Source: Aureimonas flava (GTDB lineage: Bacteria > Pseudomonadota > Alphaproteobacteria > Rhizobiales > Rhizobiaceae). Taken from it: 64,000 bases of DNA. Positions 54,035 to 62,223 of this stretch are shown here, in pieces. Made by a program: the position numbers and the translations under genes. The notes beneath the pieces were generated by a model. The model was not told where the DNA came from. It made no database searches and was given only the letters and a program-made list of their open reading frames with translations. The first letter of the stretch is position 1. Every line of letters begins with the position of its first letter. Location: positions 1 to 64,000 of the forward strand of contig NZ_QYRN01000008.1 in the NCBI RefSeq assembly GCF_003583935.1, given 5' to 3'.

Positions 54035-55299
54035 CCCGCATCCCTACCCGCGTGCTCGCCACGCCGAATGCCATGCGCGCGACGGCCGCGGTCGCCCACG
54101 GCGACGTCGGCGTTGCCTTGCATCACATCGGTCGCCCTGAACTCGCCGGCCTCGGCGGCACGCTTAACCAAGCGGCGGCCGCACTCCCGAGAACCCCGTC
54201 GGTCCTGGCGTGGGACTTCCTCTCCATCGCCCTGGCGGTCCATGCCGCCGACCGTTTCGTCATCCGCAAGGAAGCAGCCGACTCCTGGACGCGCATGATC
54301 GCGCTGGAGGTCGAGCTTGCCGATCCCGAGCCGTGGGCGGCCCAGGCCGGGGCGATCGAGGACACTCTTCGCTTCCTTTCGAGCGATATATGGAGCGTCA
54401 GGTTCCGCGGCGGGGGCGCACGCCCTCCGGCCGTCGCAGACCGGCCGACAGACCGGGATTGCGCATGCCTGTTCTCCGGCGGCCTCGACAGCCTGATTGG
54501 CGCGCTCGACCTACGCGCGGAAGGCCGGAGGCCCCTCCTCGTCAGCCAGGCGTCGCCGAAGGAGGGGTCGGTCCAGCGCACCTTGGCAGGGCTGATCGGC
54601 ATGGACGCTGAACGTTTCTCGGCGCGTGCCTCGGAGCGCTGGCGGCAGCCGTACGAACCGTCGTCACGGGCACGATCCATGCTGTTCCTCGGCTACGGGG
54701 CCGTGGCGGCGGCGTCGCTCGCCCGGGATGGGGCGCCGGTCGACCTCTTCGTTCCCGAGAACGGACTGATCTCGATCAACGCGCCGCTGACGCATCGGCG
54801 CATGGCGAGCCTCAGCACGCGGACGACGCACCCGCACTTCATCTCGTCCCTCCAACGTGTCCTCGACGGAGTAGGCCTGCCTGCGCGCATTCGCACGCCC
54901 TACGCCCTCAAGACTAAGGGGCAGATGCTTGCCGAATGCCGAGACGAACTTATCCACGAGCTCGCGCACCGCTCCTATTCGTGTGGGAAGGGAAAACGCC
55001 TCAACCAACATTGCGGTCGCTGCGTGCCATGCCTTATACGCCGGGCTTCCTTCGAGGCAGCGGGCATGCGGGACGGTACGGATTACTGGGCGAACGACCT
55101 TTCCGAACACGCGTCGAACGAGGACGTGGCGGCGGCGAGGTTCGCGGCGGCGACGCTTGAGCGCCGCGACGTGGCACGTTGGGCAAGCGAGGCAGGCCCG
55201 CTCCCGACGGATCCGGACTTGCGGCGTGGCCATGTCGACGTGGTGCGCAGGGGCACCGCGGAGGTGAAGGCGTTCCTCGACGCGATCGCCTGGCCTTGA
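54028..55299 (+). CDS. qatC: QueC-like PP-loop protein, QatC-like
   Basis: A 423-residue protein. An N-terminal region of about 140 residues specific to the defence form precedes a PP-loop ATPase domain with CLFSGGLDSLIGALDL (SGGLDS at 150-155). A zinc-binding cluster follows (Cys 319, 329, 332, 335; HCGRCVPCLIRR), as in QueC, the 7-cyano-7-deazaguanine synthase. In Qat systems this protein is part of the defence complex rather than of queuosine synthesis; no other queuosine genes are near. qatD starts inside its stop codon. Confidence 0.9.
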   Translation: MVTRIPTRVLATPNAMRATAAVAHGDVGVALHHIGRPELAGLGGTLNQAAAALPRTPSVLAWDFLSIALAVHAADRFVIRKEAADSWTRMIALEVELADPEPWAAQAGAIEDTLRFLSSDIWSVRFRGGGARPPAVADRPTDRDCACLFSGGLDSLIGALDLRAEGRRPLLVSQASPKEGSVQRTLAGLIGMDAERFSARASERWRQPYEPSSRARSMLFLGYGAVAAASLARDGAPVDLFVPENGLISINAPLTHRRMASLSTRTTHPHFISSLQRVLDGVGLPARIRTPYALKTKGQMLAECRDELIHELAHRSYSCGKGKRLNQHCGRCVPCLIRRASFEAAGMRDGTDYWANDLSEHASNEDVAAARFAAATLERRDVARWASEAGPLPTDPDLRRGHVDVVRRGTAEVKAFLDAIAWP

Positions 55300-56027
55300 T
55301 CGACTTGCACTGCCATCTCGACCTGTATCCCGATCCGTCGGGAATGGTCGCGGAGTGCATCACACGGCGCCTCTACGTCCTGTCGGTGACGACTGTTCCC
55401 AGCGCGTTCGAGGGCACCGCAGCGCTGGCGCCCGACGGAAGCAGGATCAAGACGGCGCTCGGACTGCATCCGGAACTCGCCGCCGCGCGAGCCCGGGAGT
55501 TGCCGTTGTTCGAGCGCCTGCTGCCCCGAACGGACTACGTTGGGGAGATTGGGCTCGACGGATCGCGGGAGCACCGCGACACGATGGATGCCCAGCTCGG
55601 GGTGTTGCGGGACATCCTCCGAATGTGCTCGCTCGCAGGTGGGCGGGTGATGTCCATGCACAGTAGGGGCGCCATCGACCGCGTGCTTGACGCCCTGGAG
55701 GCCGAGCCAAGCGCCGGCCGCCCGATCCTGCATTGGTTCGTGGGCACGAAACGCCAAGTGGAGCGTGCCGCTGAAATGGGCTGCTGGTTCTCCGTCGGCC
55801 CAAGCGTGCTGCTCGGGGAGCGTGGACGGACAGCCGTGCGTGCGATGCCTTGGGATCGGGTCCTCACGGAATCCGACGGGCCATTCGGGCAGTACCAGGG
55901 ACAACCTACTAAGCCATGGGATGCCTGGGCAACCGTGGAGGGGCTTGCCCAGCTTTGGAACGCAAGTCGGGAAGAGGTCCAGTCGCGCCTTGTGTCGAAC
56001 TTCCGGAAGATTGTGGCCGAGAAGTAG
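55296..56027 (+). CDS. qatD: TatD-like metal-dependent hydrolase, QatD-like
   Basis: A 243-residue TIM-barrel hydrolase. The N-terminal metal site is IDLHCHLDLYPD (His 5 and His 7). Further metal or catalytic residues lie in YVGEIGLDGS, MSMHSRGA, LHWFVGT and LTESDGPFG (Asp near the end), all as in TatD nucleases. The start is a TTG overlapping the qatC stop (TTGA), the tightest possible coupling. The longer frame from 55179 lies within qatC. It is the proposed nuclease of the Qat module. Confidence 0.9.
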   Translation: MIDLHCHLDLYPDPSGMVAECITRRLYVLSVTTVPSAFEGTAALAPDGSRIKTALGLHPELAAARARELPLFERLLPRTDYVGEIGLDGSREHRDTMDAQLGVLRDILRMCSLAGGRVMSMHSRGAIDRVLDALEAEPSAGRPILHWFVGTKRQVERAAEMGCWFSVGPSVLLGERGRTAVRAMPWDRVLTESDGPFGQYQGQPTKPWDAWATVEGLAQLWNASREEVQSRLVSNFRKIVAEK

Positions 56028-56168
56028 CTCATCCGAATGATGAGTAGGACGGCCTGCCTTCGCATCGAAGAGGGGCTTCGCAAACCTCTTGCAAGATGCG
56101 CCGCCAGCGAAAGAGGATTGTGAAAGGCCGAACGCCCGGCGCGACCGCACCCTGCCGATCGAATCTGA

Positions 56169-56180
56169 AAACGGCCGTTT
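56169..56180. other. 12-bp palindrome upstream of the resolvase gene
   Basis: AAACGGCCGTTT is a perfect palindrome about 20 bases before the resolvase start. It lies in the 170-base spacer after qatD. Small resolvases bind dyads next to their own genes (res sites), so this may be a subsite, but flanking copies were not recognised. Confidence 0.4.
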
Positions 56181-56199
56181 ACGAAAGGCTCCCCGTACC

Positions 56200-56775
56200 G
56201 TGCTCCTCGGCTACGCTCGCGTGTCCACCGTCGACGACCAGTCCACCACCGCCCAGGCCCGCGCCCTGCGCGACGCCGGATGCGAGCGAGTGTTCGAGGA
56301 AGTCGCATCCGGTGGCCGCTGGGACCGCCCAGAGCTTCAACGCCTACTCGATCACCTGCGGCCCGGCGACACGCTGGTCGTCTGGAAGCTCGACCGCCTG
56401 TCGCGGTCCCTCAAGGACGCCCTGACGGTCATGGAGCGGGTCGAGGCAGCCGGCGCAGGCTTCCGTTCGCTGACCGAGGCCGTCGACACCACGAGCCCCG
56501 CCGGCCGCATGATGGCGCACATGCTCGGGGCGTTCGCCGAGTTCGAGCGGTCCATGATCCGCGAAAGGACGGCCGCCGGTCTCCGTCAGGCCCGAGCCGA
56601 GGGGCGCGTCGGAGGGCGGCGCCGGAAGCTATCCACCGCCCAGCGTCGCGAGATCGTCGAGAGCGTCGTTTCGGGCCGGCGAACGGCGGCCGACATGGCG
56701 CGGCTTTACGGGGTGTCCCAGCCGACGGTCAGCAGGATCGTCGCCGACGCGCGCGCCGGACGAATGGACGCTTGA
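56200..56775 (+). CDS. Small serine recombinase (resolvase/invertase)
   Basis: A 191-residue site-specific recombinase of the Tn3-resolvase/invertase type. The catalytic domain opens with LLGYARVSTVDDQ (Ser 9) and has VVWKLDRLSRSLKDAL, PAGRMMAHMLGAFAEFERSMIRERT and a C-terminal helix-turn-helix (TAADMARLYGVSQPTVSRIV). The GTG at 56200 begins the domain; an upstream frame to 56089 is open but unconserved. It sits exactly between the defence and arsenic modules. Confidence 0.92.
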   Translation: MLLGYARVSTVDDQSTTAQARALRDAGCERVFEEVASGGRWDRPELQRLLDHLRPGDTLVVWKLDRLSRSLKDALTVMERVEAAGAGFRSLTEAVDTTSPAGRMMAHMLGAFAEFERSMIRERTAAGLRQARAEGRVGGRRRKLSTAQRREIVESVVSGRRTAADMARLYGVSQPTVSRIVADARAGRMDA

Positions 56776-56777
56776 AC

Positions 56778-56797
56778 ATTACAACGATGTTTGCAAT
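56778..56797. promoter_or_regulatory. Probable ArsR operator
   Basis: ATTACAA and TTGCAAT form an inverted repeat around six bases (6 of 7 positions pair), ten bases before the arsR start in an AT-rich patch. The form is that of ArsR-family sites (a TTCAA/TTGAA-like dyad). Binding here would autoregulate the whole ars operon. Confidence 0.7.
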
Positions 56798-56806
56798 ATC
56801 GCAGGG

Positions 56807-57160
56807 ATGAACGACGACTCAGCCGTTGCCGCCCTATCCGCCCTTGCTCACGCCGATCGCCTCGCGGCCTTCCGGATGCTCGTCCGCGCCGGCCCGAACG
56901 GCATGCCGTCCGGGGAAATCGCCGAGGCGCTGTCGATCCCGCCGACGCGGATGAGCTTCCACCTCGCGACGCTCGAACGCGCCAAGCTCCTGCGCTCGTG
57001 GCGCGACGGGCGCCGCATCCTCTACGCCGCGAGCTACGACGACATGCGCCAGCTTCTCGCCTTCCTGACGGAGGACTGCTGTTCGGGGAACCCGGAGATC
57101 TGCGGGAACCTCGGCGCCGACCTTCTCGCCCCCTCCTGCTCGTCGGAGACCTGCTCGTGA
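56807..57160 (+). CDS. arsR: Arsenite-responsive repressor ArsR
   Basis: A 117-residue ArsR/SmtB winged helix: SALAHADRLAAFRMLVRAG, the recognition region IPPTRMSFHLATLERAKLL, and a C-terminal cysteine set (Cys 91, 92, 99 in DCCSGNPEICG). That set matches ArsR proteins that sense As(III) outside the DNA-binding helix. GCAGGG precedes the ATG. arsC starts four bases before its stop. Confidence 0.94.
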   Translation: MNDDSAVAALSALAHADRLAAFRMLVRAGPNGMPSGEIAEALSIPPTRMSFHLATLERAKLLRSWRDGRRILYAASYDDMRQLLAFLTEDCCSGNPEICGNLGADLLAPSCSSETCS

Positions 57161-57564
57161 CCGTCACGATCTACCACAACCCCGCCTGCGGCACGTCCCG
57201 CAACACGCTGGAGATGATCCGCCAGTCCGGCGAGGAGCCGCAGGTTATCGAGTACCTGAAGGAGCCGCCGAGCTGCGAGCGGCTGGTCGAACTGATCGAT
57301 GCCATGGGTATCCGACCGCGCGACCTCCTTCGCGAGAAGGGCACGCCCTACGCCGAGCTCGGCCTCGGGGACGAGACCCTGTCCGACGATGCCCTCCTCG
57401 ACGCGATGATGGCGCACCCGATCCTGATCAACCGCCCGATCGTCGTGACGGACAAGGGCGCCGCGCTCTGCCGCCCGTCGGAGAAGGTGCTGCCGCTCCT
57501 CGCCAACCCCGTTGCCACCTTCACCAAGGAAGACGGGGAGACCGTCGGAGGCTCCCGGGCATGA
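57157..57564 (+). CDS. arsC: Glutaredoxin-dependent arsenate reductase ArsC
   Basis: A 135-residue ArsC of the E. coli plasmid R773 type that reduces arsenate to arsenite. The catalytic Cys 11 is in [16 protein letters not shown], with [32 protein letters not shown] and the conserved Arg region following. The GTG start is coupled to arsR, and the next gene starts in its stop. Confidence 0.95.
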   Translation: MTVTIYHNPACGTSRNTLEMIRQSGEEPQVIEYLKEPPSCERLVELIDAMGIRPRDLLREKGTPYAELGLGDETLSDDALLDAMMAHPILINRPIVVTDKGAALCRPSEKVLPLLANPVATFTKEDGETVGGSRA

Positions 57565-58004
57565 TCCCGACGCTCGTCGCGACGCCCGTCGACGATCCGG
57601 CCGGTCTCGTCGGCCTCCTGTCCACGGCAGGGCTGCCGACCGAGGACGTGGCCGAGCCCGGCCGGGTGTTCCTGCGCTACGCCACCGAGGACGGCGAGTT
57701 CGTCGGGATCGGCGGCTTCGAACCCCTCGGCGCCGCCGTCCTCCTGCGATCCATCGCCGTCGTTCCCGAGCATCGCGGGCGCGGCATGGGCGGCGCGATC
57801 ACGGCGGACCTGATGGAGCGCGGCCGCGGGCAAGGCGCGGCCGACGCCTTCGCCTTCACGACAGGGGAACGGACCTTCCTCGCGGCGCTCGGCTTCCGCC
57901 GCGTCGAACGGACGGAAGCACCCGCCGCTGTGCTGGCGACACGGCAGGCCATGGGCCTGTGTTCGGCCTCGGCGGTCCTGTGGCGGAAGGAGACCGGACG
58001 ATGA
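57561..58004 (+). CDS. GNAT-family acetyltransferase of the ArsN2 type
   Basis: A 147-residue GNAT protein with the acetyl-CoA site [21 protein letters not shown] and [13 protein letters not shown] near the end. ArsN-like acetyltransferases occur in ars operons, where some acetylate organoarsenicals. The position between arsC and arsH supports that family, but the substrate is inferred. ATG overlaps the arsC stop (ATGA). Confidence 0.85.
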   Translation: MIPTLVATPVDDPAGLVGLLSTAGLPTEDVAEPGRVFLRYATEDGEFVGIGGFEPLGAAVLLRSIAVVPEHRGRGMGGAITADLMERGRGQGAADAFAFTTGERTFLAALGFRRVERTEAPAAVLATRQAMGLCSASAVLWRKETGR

Positions 58005-58726
58005 TGGATCCCGTTGCCCTCGACCTGCCCTCCGTCGACATCGACCAGCTTCGACCGATCGACGGGAACGCGCTCGCCAGCCCTGGCGCCTCGACGCACC
58101 CGCCGCGCATCCTCGTCCTCCACGGCTCGATCCGCGAGCGGTCCTACTCCCGCCTCCTGTCCGAGGAGGCCGGTCGCCTGCTTCGCTGGTTCGGCTGCGA
58201 GGTGCGCACGTTCGACCCTCGCGGTCTGCCGCTCCCCGACGGGGCCGAGCCGGACCACCCGAAAGTCGCAGAGCTGCGCGACCTCGCCGACTGGTCCGAG
58301 GGCATGGTCTGGGTCAGCCCGGAGCGCCACGGCGCCATGACCGGCATCATGAAGGCGCAGATCGACTGGATCCCGCTGGCGCTTGGCGCCAAGCGTCCGA
58401 CGCAGGGCAAGACCCTCGCCGTCATGGAGGTGTCGGGCGGCTCGCAGTCCTTCAACGCCGTGAACCAGATGCGCATCCTCGGCCGCTGGATGCGCATGGT
58501 GACGATTCCGAACCAGTCCTCGGTGCCGAAGGCGTTCCTCGAGTTCGACGAGGCGGGGCGCATGAAGCCGTCCGCCCTCTACAACCGGGTCGTCGACGTC
58601 TGCGAGGAACTAGTGAAGTTCACCTACCTCGTGCGCGGTCGCTCGGACACAATCACGGACCGCTACTCCGAACGCGTCGAGAGCGCCGAGAAGCTGTCCG
58701 AGCGCGTGGACCAGCGCACCCTCTGA
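58001..58726 (+). CDS. arsH: NADPH-dependent organoarsenical oxidase / FMN reductase ArsH
   Basis: A 241-residue flavoprotein. The FMN-binding loop is [16 protein letters not shown], followed by [40 protein letters not shown] and the C-terminal [23 protein letters not shown], all typical of ArsH. ArsH oxidises trivalent organoarsenicals to less toxic pentavalent forms. ATG 58001 overlaps the acetyltransferase stop. Confidence 0.95.
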   Translation: MMDPVALDLPSVDIDQLRPIDGNALASPGASTHPPRILVLHGSIRERSYSRLLSEEAGRLLRWFGCEVRTFDPRGLPLPDGAEPDHPKVAELRDLADWSEGMVWVSPERHGAMTGIMKAQIDWIPLALGAKRPTQGKTLAVMEVSGGSQSFNAVNQMRILGRWMRMVTIPNQSSVPKAFLEFDEAGRMKPSALYNRVVDVCEELVKFTYLVRGRSDTITDRYSERVESAEKLSERVDQRTL

Positions 58727-58750
58727 TCCTCCTTTCCCCCCGGAGCGTCC

Positions 58751-60061
58751 ATGCTCGCCCTCGCGATCTTCGTCGCCACGCTCGTTCTCGTCATCTGGCA
58801 GCCCCGAGGCCTCGGCATCGGATGGTCGGCGCTCGCCGGGGCCGCCGTCGCGTTGGCGACCGGCGTCGTCGGCTGGGGCGATGTCGGGACGGTCTGGGAG
58901 ATCGTCTGGGACGCGACGTTCACCTTCGTCGCGCTGATCGTCATCTCGCTCGTCCTCGACGAGGCTGGGTTCTTCGCCTGGGCCGCGCTCCACGTCGCCC
59001 GCTGGGGCGGGGGCAACGGGCGGCGGCTGTTCCCGCTCGTCGTCCTGCTGGGCGCGGCCATCGCCGCCGTCTTCGCGAACGACGGGGCCGCGCTGCTCCT
59101 GACCCCGATCGTGCTCGCCATCCTCCTGCGCCTCGACTTCCCGCCCGCCGGGGCGCTTGCCTTCGTCGTCGCCTGCGGGTTCGTCGCCGACACGACCAGC
59201 CTGCCGCTCGCCGTGTCAAACCTCGTCAACATCGTCACCGCGAACTTCTTCGACGTGTCCTTCGGCCGCTACGCGGCGGTCATGGTTCCGGTGAACCTCG
59301 TCTCGATGGCGGCAACGCTCCTCGTCCTGTGGACGTATTTCCGGAACGACATCCCGGCGACCTACGATGTGCGCCAGCTTGAAGCTCCCGGCAGCGCGAT
59401 CCGCGACTCGGCCGTGTTCCAGACCGCGTTTCCGCTCCTCGGACTTCTACTCGTCGCCTACTTCGTGACGGGACCGCTCGGCGTGCCGATCGCGTTCGTG
59501 ACAGGCGCCGCTGCCCTCGTCCTCCTGGCTGTCGCGGGACGGTGGTTCTCCGGCGGGCGCGGCGCGGTGGTCGACTTGGCCAGGGTCCTACGCGGCGCGC
59601 CGTGGCAGATCGTCCTGTTCTCGATCGGCATGTACCTCGTCGTCTACGGCCTCGGGAACGCCGGGCTGACAGACATCGCCGCAAACGTCCTACGCTGGCT
59701 TAGCGAGCAGGGCACGTTCATCGCCACCGTCGGGACGGGCTTCGTGGTGGCGGCTCTCGCCTCCGTCATGAACAACATGCCCGCCACGCTCGTCGGGGCG
59801 CTCGCGATCGACCGGGTCGACGTGGCGCCCCTGACCCGCGAACTCATGGTCTACGCCAACGTCGTGGGCAACGACCTCGGCCCGAAGCTCACGCCGATCG
59901 GATCGCTGGCGACCCTCCTGTGGCTCCACGTCCTCGCGGGCAAGGGGCAGCGGATCACGTGGGGCCAGTACATGCGGGTCGGCCTTGTCCTAACCCCGCC
60001 CGTCCTGCTGGCGACCCTCGTCGCCCTCTGGGTATGGCTGCCGCTCGTGTCGTCACCTTGA
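58751..60061 (+). CDS. arsB: Arsenite efflux permease ArsB
   Basis: A 436-residue inner-membrane permease with 11-12 helices of the ArsB family, which expels As(OH)3 in exchange for protons. Recognisable segments are [54 protein letters not shown] and [14 protein letters not shown], and [19 protein letters not shown] near the end. No arsA ATPase or arsD is nearby, so it probably works alone. The MFS gene follows and overlaps its end. Confidence 0.94.
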   Translation: MLALAIFVATLVLVIWQPRGLGIGWSALAGAAVALATGVVGWGDVGTVWEIVWDATFTFVALIVISLVLDEAGFFAWAALHVARWGGGNGRRLFPLVVLLGAAIAAVFANDGAALLLTPIVLAILLRLDFPPAGALAFVVACGFVADTTSLPLAVSNLVNIVTANFFDVSFGRYAAVMVPVNLVSMAATLLVLWTYFRNDIPATYDVRQLEAPGSAIRDSAVFQTAFPLLGLLLVAYFVTGPLGVPIAFVTGAAALVLLAVAGRWFSGGRGAVVDLARVLRGAPWQIVLFSIGMYLVVYGLGNAGLTDIAANVLRWLSEQGTFIATVGTGFVVAALASVMNNMPATLVGALAIDRVDVAPLTRELMVYANVVGNDLGPKLTPIGSLATLLWLHVLAGKGQRITWGQYMRVGLVLTPPVLLATLVALWVWLPLVSSP

Positions 60062-61272
60062 GGGACGCGCGCGGCGCTCAGGCGGACATCGCCGCCCTCG
60101 GGATCAGTCAGATCGTCGGCTACGGGACCCTCTACTACAGCTTCGGCATTCTCGCCCCCGCGATGGCGCGCGACGTCGGATGGCCGACCGAGTGGGTGTT
60201 CGGCGCCCTGTCGGCCGCGCTGCTCGCGGGCGGGCTGGTCGCGCCTTGGACGGGGCGCTGGCTCGACCGCTTCGGCGCCGGTCGGGTCATGGCCGCGGGG
60301 TCTGTCGCGGCCGCCGTTGCGCTGTTCGCCGCCGCCCTCGCTCCCGCGGCCCCCGCCTTCGTCCTCGCGCTCGTCGCGATCGAGGTCGCGTCCACCTTCG
60401 TCCAGTACGGGGCCGCCTTCCCCCTGCTGGTCCAGCGTCACCCGGGCACGGCGCAGCGAAGCATCCTGTACCTCACCTTGATCGCTGGGTTCGCCTCGAC
60501 GCTGTTCTGGCCCCTGACGACGTGGCTGCACGGGACGATGTCGTGGCGCGAGGTCTACCTCGTCTTCGCGGCTATGAACCTCGCGGTCTGCCTGCCCATC
60601 CACCTGTGGCTCGCCCGCCGACCGAAGGCCTCGGCGCTCTCGCCGACTGAGGCTGAACCCTTCGCACCTGTCGCCCCGGCTCCGGGCCTCGTGTCGCCGT
60701 CCCTGCGGTCCCGGGCCTTCCTTCTGATGGGCGTCGCCTTCGCCTTCCAGAGCCTCGTGGTCTCGTCCGTGCTGGTCCACATGCTGCCTATCCTCTCGGC
60801 GCTCGAGCTGGGGCTTGCGGGCGTCATGGTCAGCGCCGTGTTCGGGCCGGCGTAGGTTGCGGGCCGCTTCACCCTCATGATGTTCGGGCGGGACCTGTCC
60901 CCGCTGGCGCTCGCGGTGATCTCCGCCGCCCTTCTGCCCGCCTCCCTGGTCCTCCTCGCGGCCACCGCGCCGTCGCCCGCCGGGGCGGCCGTCTTCGCCG
61001 CTCTGTTCGGCCTCGGGAACGGCCTCTACAGCATCGTCGGGGGTACCCTGCCGCTCGCGCTCTTCGGCCCGGAGGGATACGGCGCGTTGCAGGGGCGGGT
61101 CACGTCCATTCGGCTGATCATCGGATCGGTGGCTCCGTTCGCCTTCGCCCTAGCGACGGACTGGATGGGCGTCGGCGGCGGCCTGCTGGTCACGGCGTTC
61201 CTCGGCTGCGGGGCGGTCATCGCCTTCGCCGCCGTTAGGTTCCTCGTCTCGACGACGGAGCGGCGCCCCTGA
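60034..61272 (+). pseudogene. MFS transporter of the ars operon, interrupted by an in-frame amber codon
   Basis: One continuous frame of 413 codons encodes a 12-helix major facilitator, with a helix 1 GISQIVGYGTLYYSFGILAP, a RFGAGRVMAAG loop and a second half with LFGLGNGLYSIVGGTLPLALFG. TAG at 60853-60855 (codon 274) breaks it between VFGPA and VAGRF. Relatives read GPxQVAGR there, so a CAG-to-TAG change is the simplest cause. Both halves look otherwise intact, so the mutation is recent or the stop is suppressed. The start is ATG 60034 (inside arsB) or a TTG at 60058 overlapping the arsB stop. Confidence 0.85.
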
Positions 61273-61331
61273 CCTGTCCGGGCAGACGGAACGCCCGAGC
61301 GCGCCGCCGAGAGCGTCCCGCCGCCGATCGA

Positions 61332-61357
61332 GCCGTAACGGCGACGTTCGTTACGGC
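61332..61357. terminator. Inverted repeat between convergent MFS and secreted-protein genes
   Basis: GCCGTAAC and GTTACGGC form a perfect 8-bp stem with a 10-base loop, about 60 bases after the MFS stop and 18 bases after the end of the opposite gene. It is positioned as a bidirectional terminator. No T-run follows. Confidence 0.5.
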
Positions 61358-61374
61358 CGCCGTCGCCCGTACGT

Positions 61375-61812
61375 CTATTCCGCCATGAACTCCGCCGCGG
61401 CCGAAGCCATCGTCGCCTCCAGCGCTCGGTCGAAGGTTGCCTTCTCCTTCGCCGACAGGCCGACCTTTTTGATCCCGGCGAGGATGCGTCCCTCGGGTCC
61501 CGTCCCCGAGAAGAACGCGTAGGGCGGCACCCCGAGGCCATGAACGGCTTGCTGGTCCACGCTCGCCGACACGATGTCGAGGGCAGCGCACTCGGCGAGC
61601 TTCCCCGCCGCCGATCGCTTGAGGGACTTGTAGCAGGCCCGGACGGCATCGGATGCCGCGGCGATCCCGCCTTCCTTGTAGATCGCGTCGAACCGCTCCG
61701 CGCCGCGCTGCACCCCGGCCGAGACCTGCCGGGACATGTCGGGGCCGGCGACGGCGGCGGCGGACGACAGCCAGAGAAGGGCGACGAGGGGAAGGCAGGC
61801 GGCGTGGCGCAT
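61375..61812 (-). CDS. Small secreted protein of unknown function
   Basis: A 145-residue protein with a clear signal peptide (MRHAACLPLVALLWLSSAAAVAGP, cleavage near AVA-GP). The mature part has two cysteines (ACYKSLK and LAECAALD) that may form a disulfide, and an Ala/Lys-rich C-terminus. The longer frame to 61965 runs into the 194-bp repeat and lacks a signal-peptide start, so ATG 61812 is used. I do not recognise the family. It lies between the ars operon and the first direct repeat. Confidence 0.75.
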   Translation of the reverse strand: MRHAACLPLVALLWLSSAAAVAGPDMSRQVSAGVQRGAERFDAIYKEGGIAAASDAVRACYKSLKRSAAGKLAECAALDIVSASVDQQAVHGLGVPPYAFFSGTGPEGRILAGIKKVGLSAKEKATFDRALEATMASAAAEFMAE

Positions 61813-61888
61813 GGAGGCTCCTGTCAGATGGCGCCGCCACTCTGGCACGCCGGGGCGAAGGAGCGGTTTCCAGAACCGATCGAATTCC

Positions 61889-62082
61889 TTCGAATTTCGA
61901 AGCGATCCGCCCTGTCTGGCGACCACGTTGTGACCGAGCGAGAAAGCTCGAAACCCCTGCGCCACAAGGCTTTCGATAGCCTTCCCGCTCGTCTCCGCCG
62001 AAATGCCTTTATAAGGATGGGGGCTTGGGCCGGGAAGGAGCGGAGCGACGCTCGGCCCGCCGCGCGAACTCGTCGGCGCGGC
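61889..62082. repeat. 194-bp direct repeat, copy 1
   Basis: Matches copy 2 (63556-63749) in the same orientation with one difference (C at 62060, T in copy 2). It contains several dyads: TTCGAATTTCGAA at its start, GAGC/GCTC, AAGGCT/AGCCTT around TTCGAT, and GAGCG/CGCTC nested in GGGCCG/CGGCCC. It also contains a TTTATAAGG patch. It is not a coding exon: frames through it have no homology I recognise. Confidence 0.97.
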
Positions 62083-62126
62083 GGCGCTTGACGCGGGGGC
62101 GATCCGCCCGGACCCTGAAACGCAAA

Positions 62127-62162
62127 GACCCGGCCATGTGGGGTTGCCGCCCCGGCCGGGTC
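62127..62162. promoter_or_regulatory. Long stem-loop in the leader of the repeat-flanked gene
   Basis: GACCCGGCC (62127-62135) and GGCCGGGTC (62154-62162) pair perfectly over 9 bp, with an inner GGGG/CCCC stem. It is terminator-like in shape but no T-run follows on the plus strand. It lies 25 bases before the leader peptide and may act as an attenuator or control stem. Confidence 0.65.
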
Positions 62163-62187
62163 ATGAAGCGTGTTTACGGAGGCGACG

Positions 62188-62223
62188 ATGCGCGATGGGA
62201 CCGCGACCGTCAAGACGAGATGA
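62188..62223 (+). CDS. Predicted 11-residue leader peptide coupled to the downstream gene
   Basis: ATG 62188 has the best ribosome site in the region (GGAGG, five bases upstream). It opens an 11-codon frame, MRDGTATVKTR, whose TGA (62221-62223) overlaps the ATG at 62220 of the downstream gene (ATGA). Leader peptides so placed control rep translation in several plasmid families. The peptide itself is too short for family recognition, so the call rests on ribosome site and overlap. Confidence 0.5.
   Translation: MRDGTATVKTR

Noticed and set aside
55179-55295. Longer start for the TatD-like gene
   Set aside because: This segment lies wholly inside qatC, and the metal-binding IDLHCHLD begins right after the overlapping TTG at 55296.
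61813-61965. N-terminal extension of the secreted protein into repeat copy 1
   Set aside because: The same 26 codons (MAQGFRAFSLGHNVV...) appear in front of an unrelated frame at copy 2, so they belong to the repeat. A good signal peptide starts at ATG 61812.
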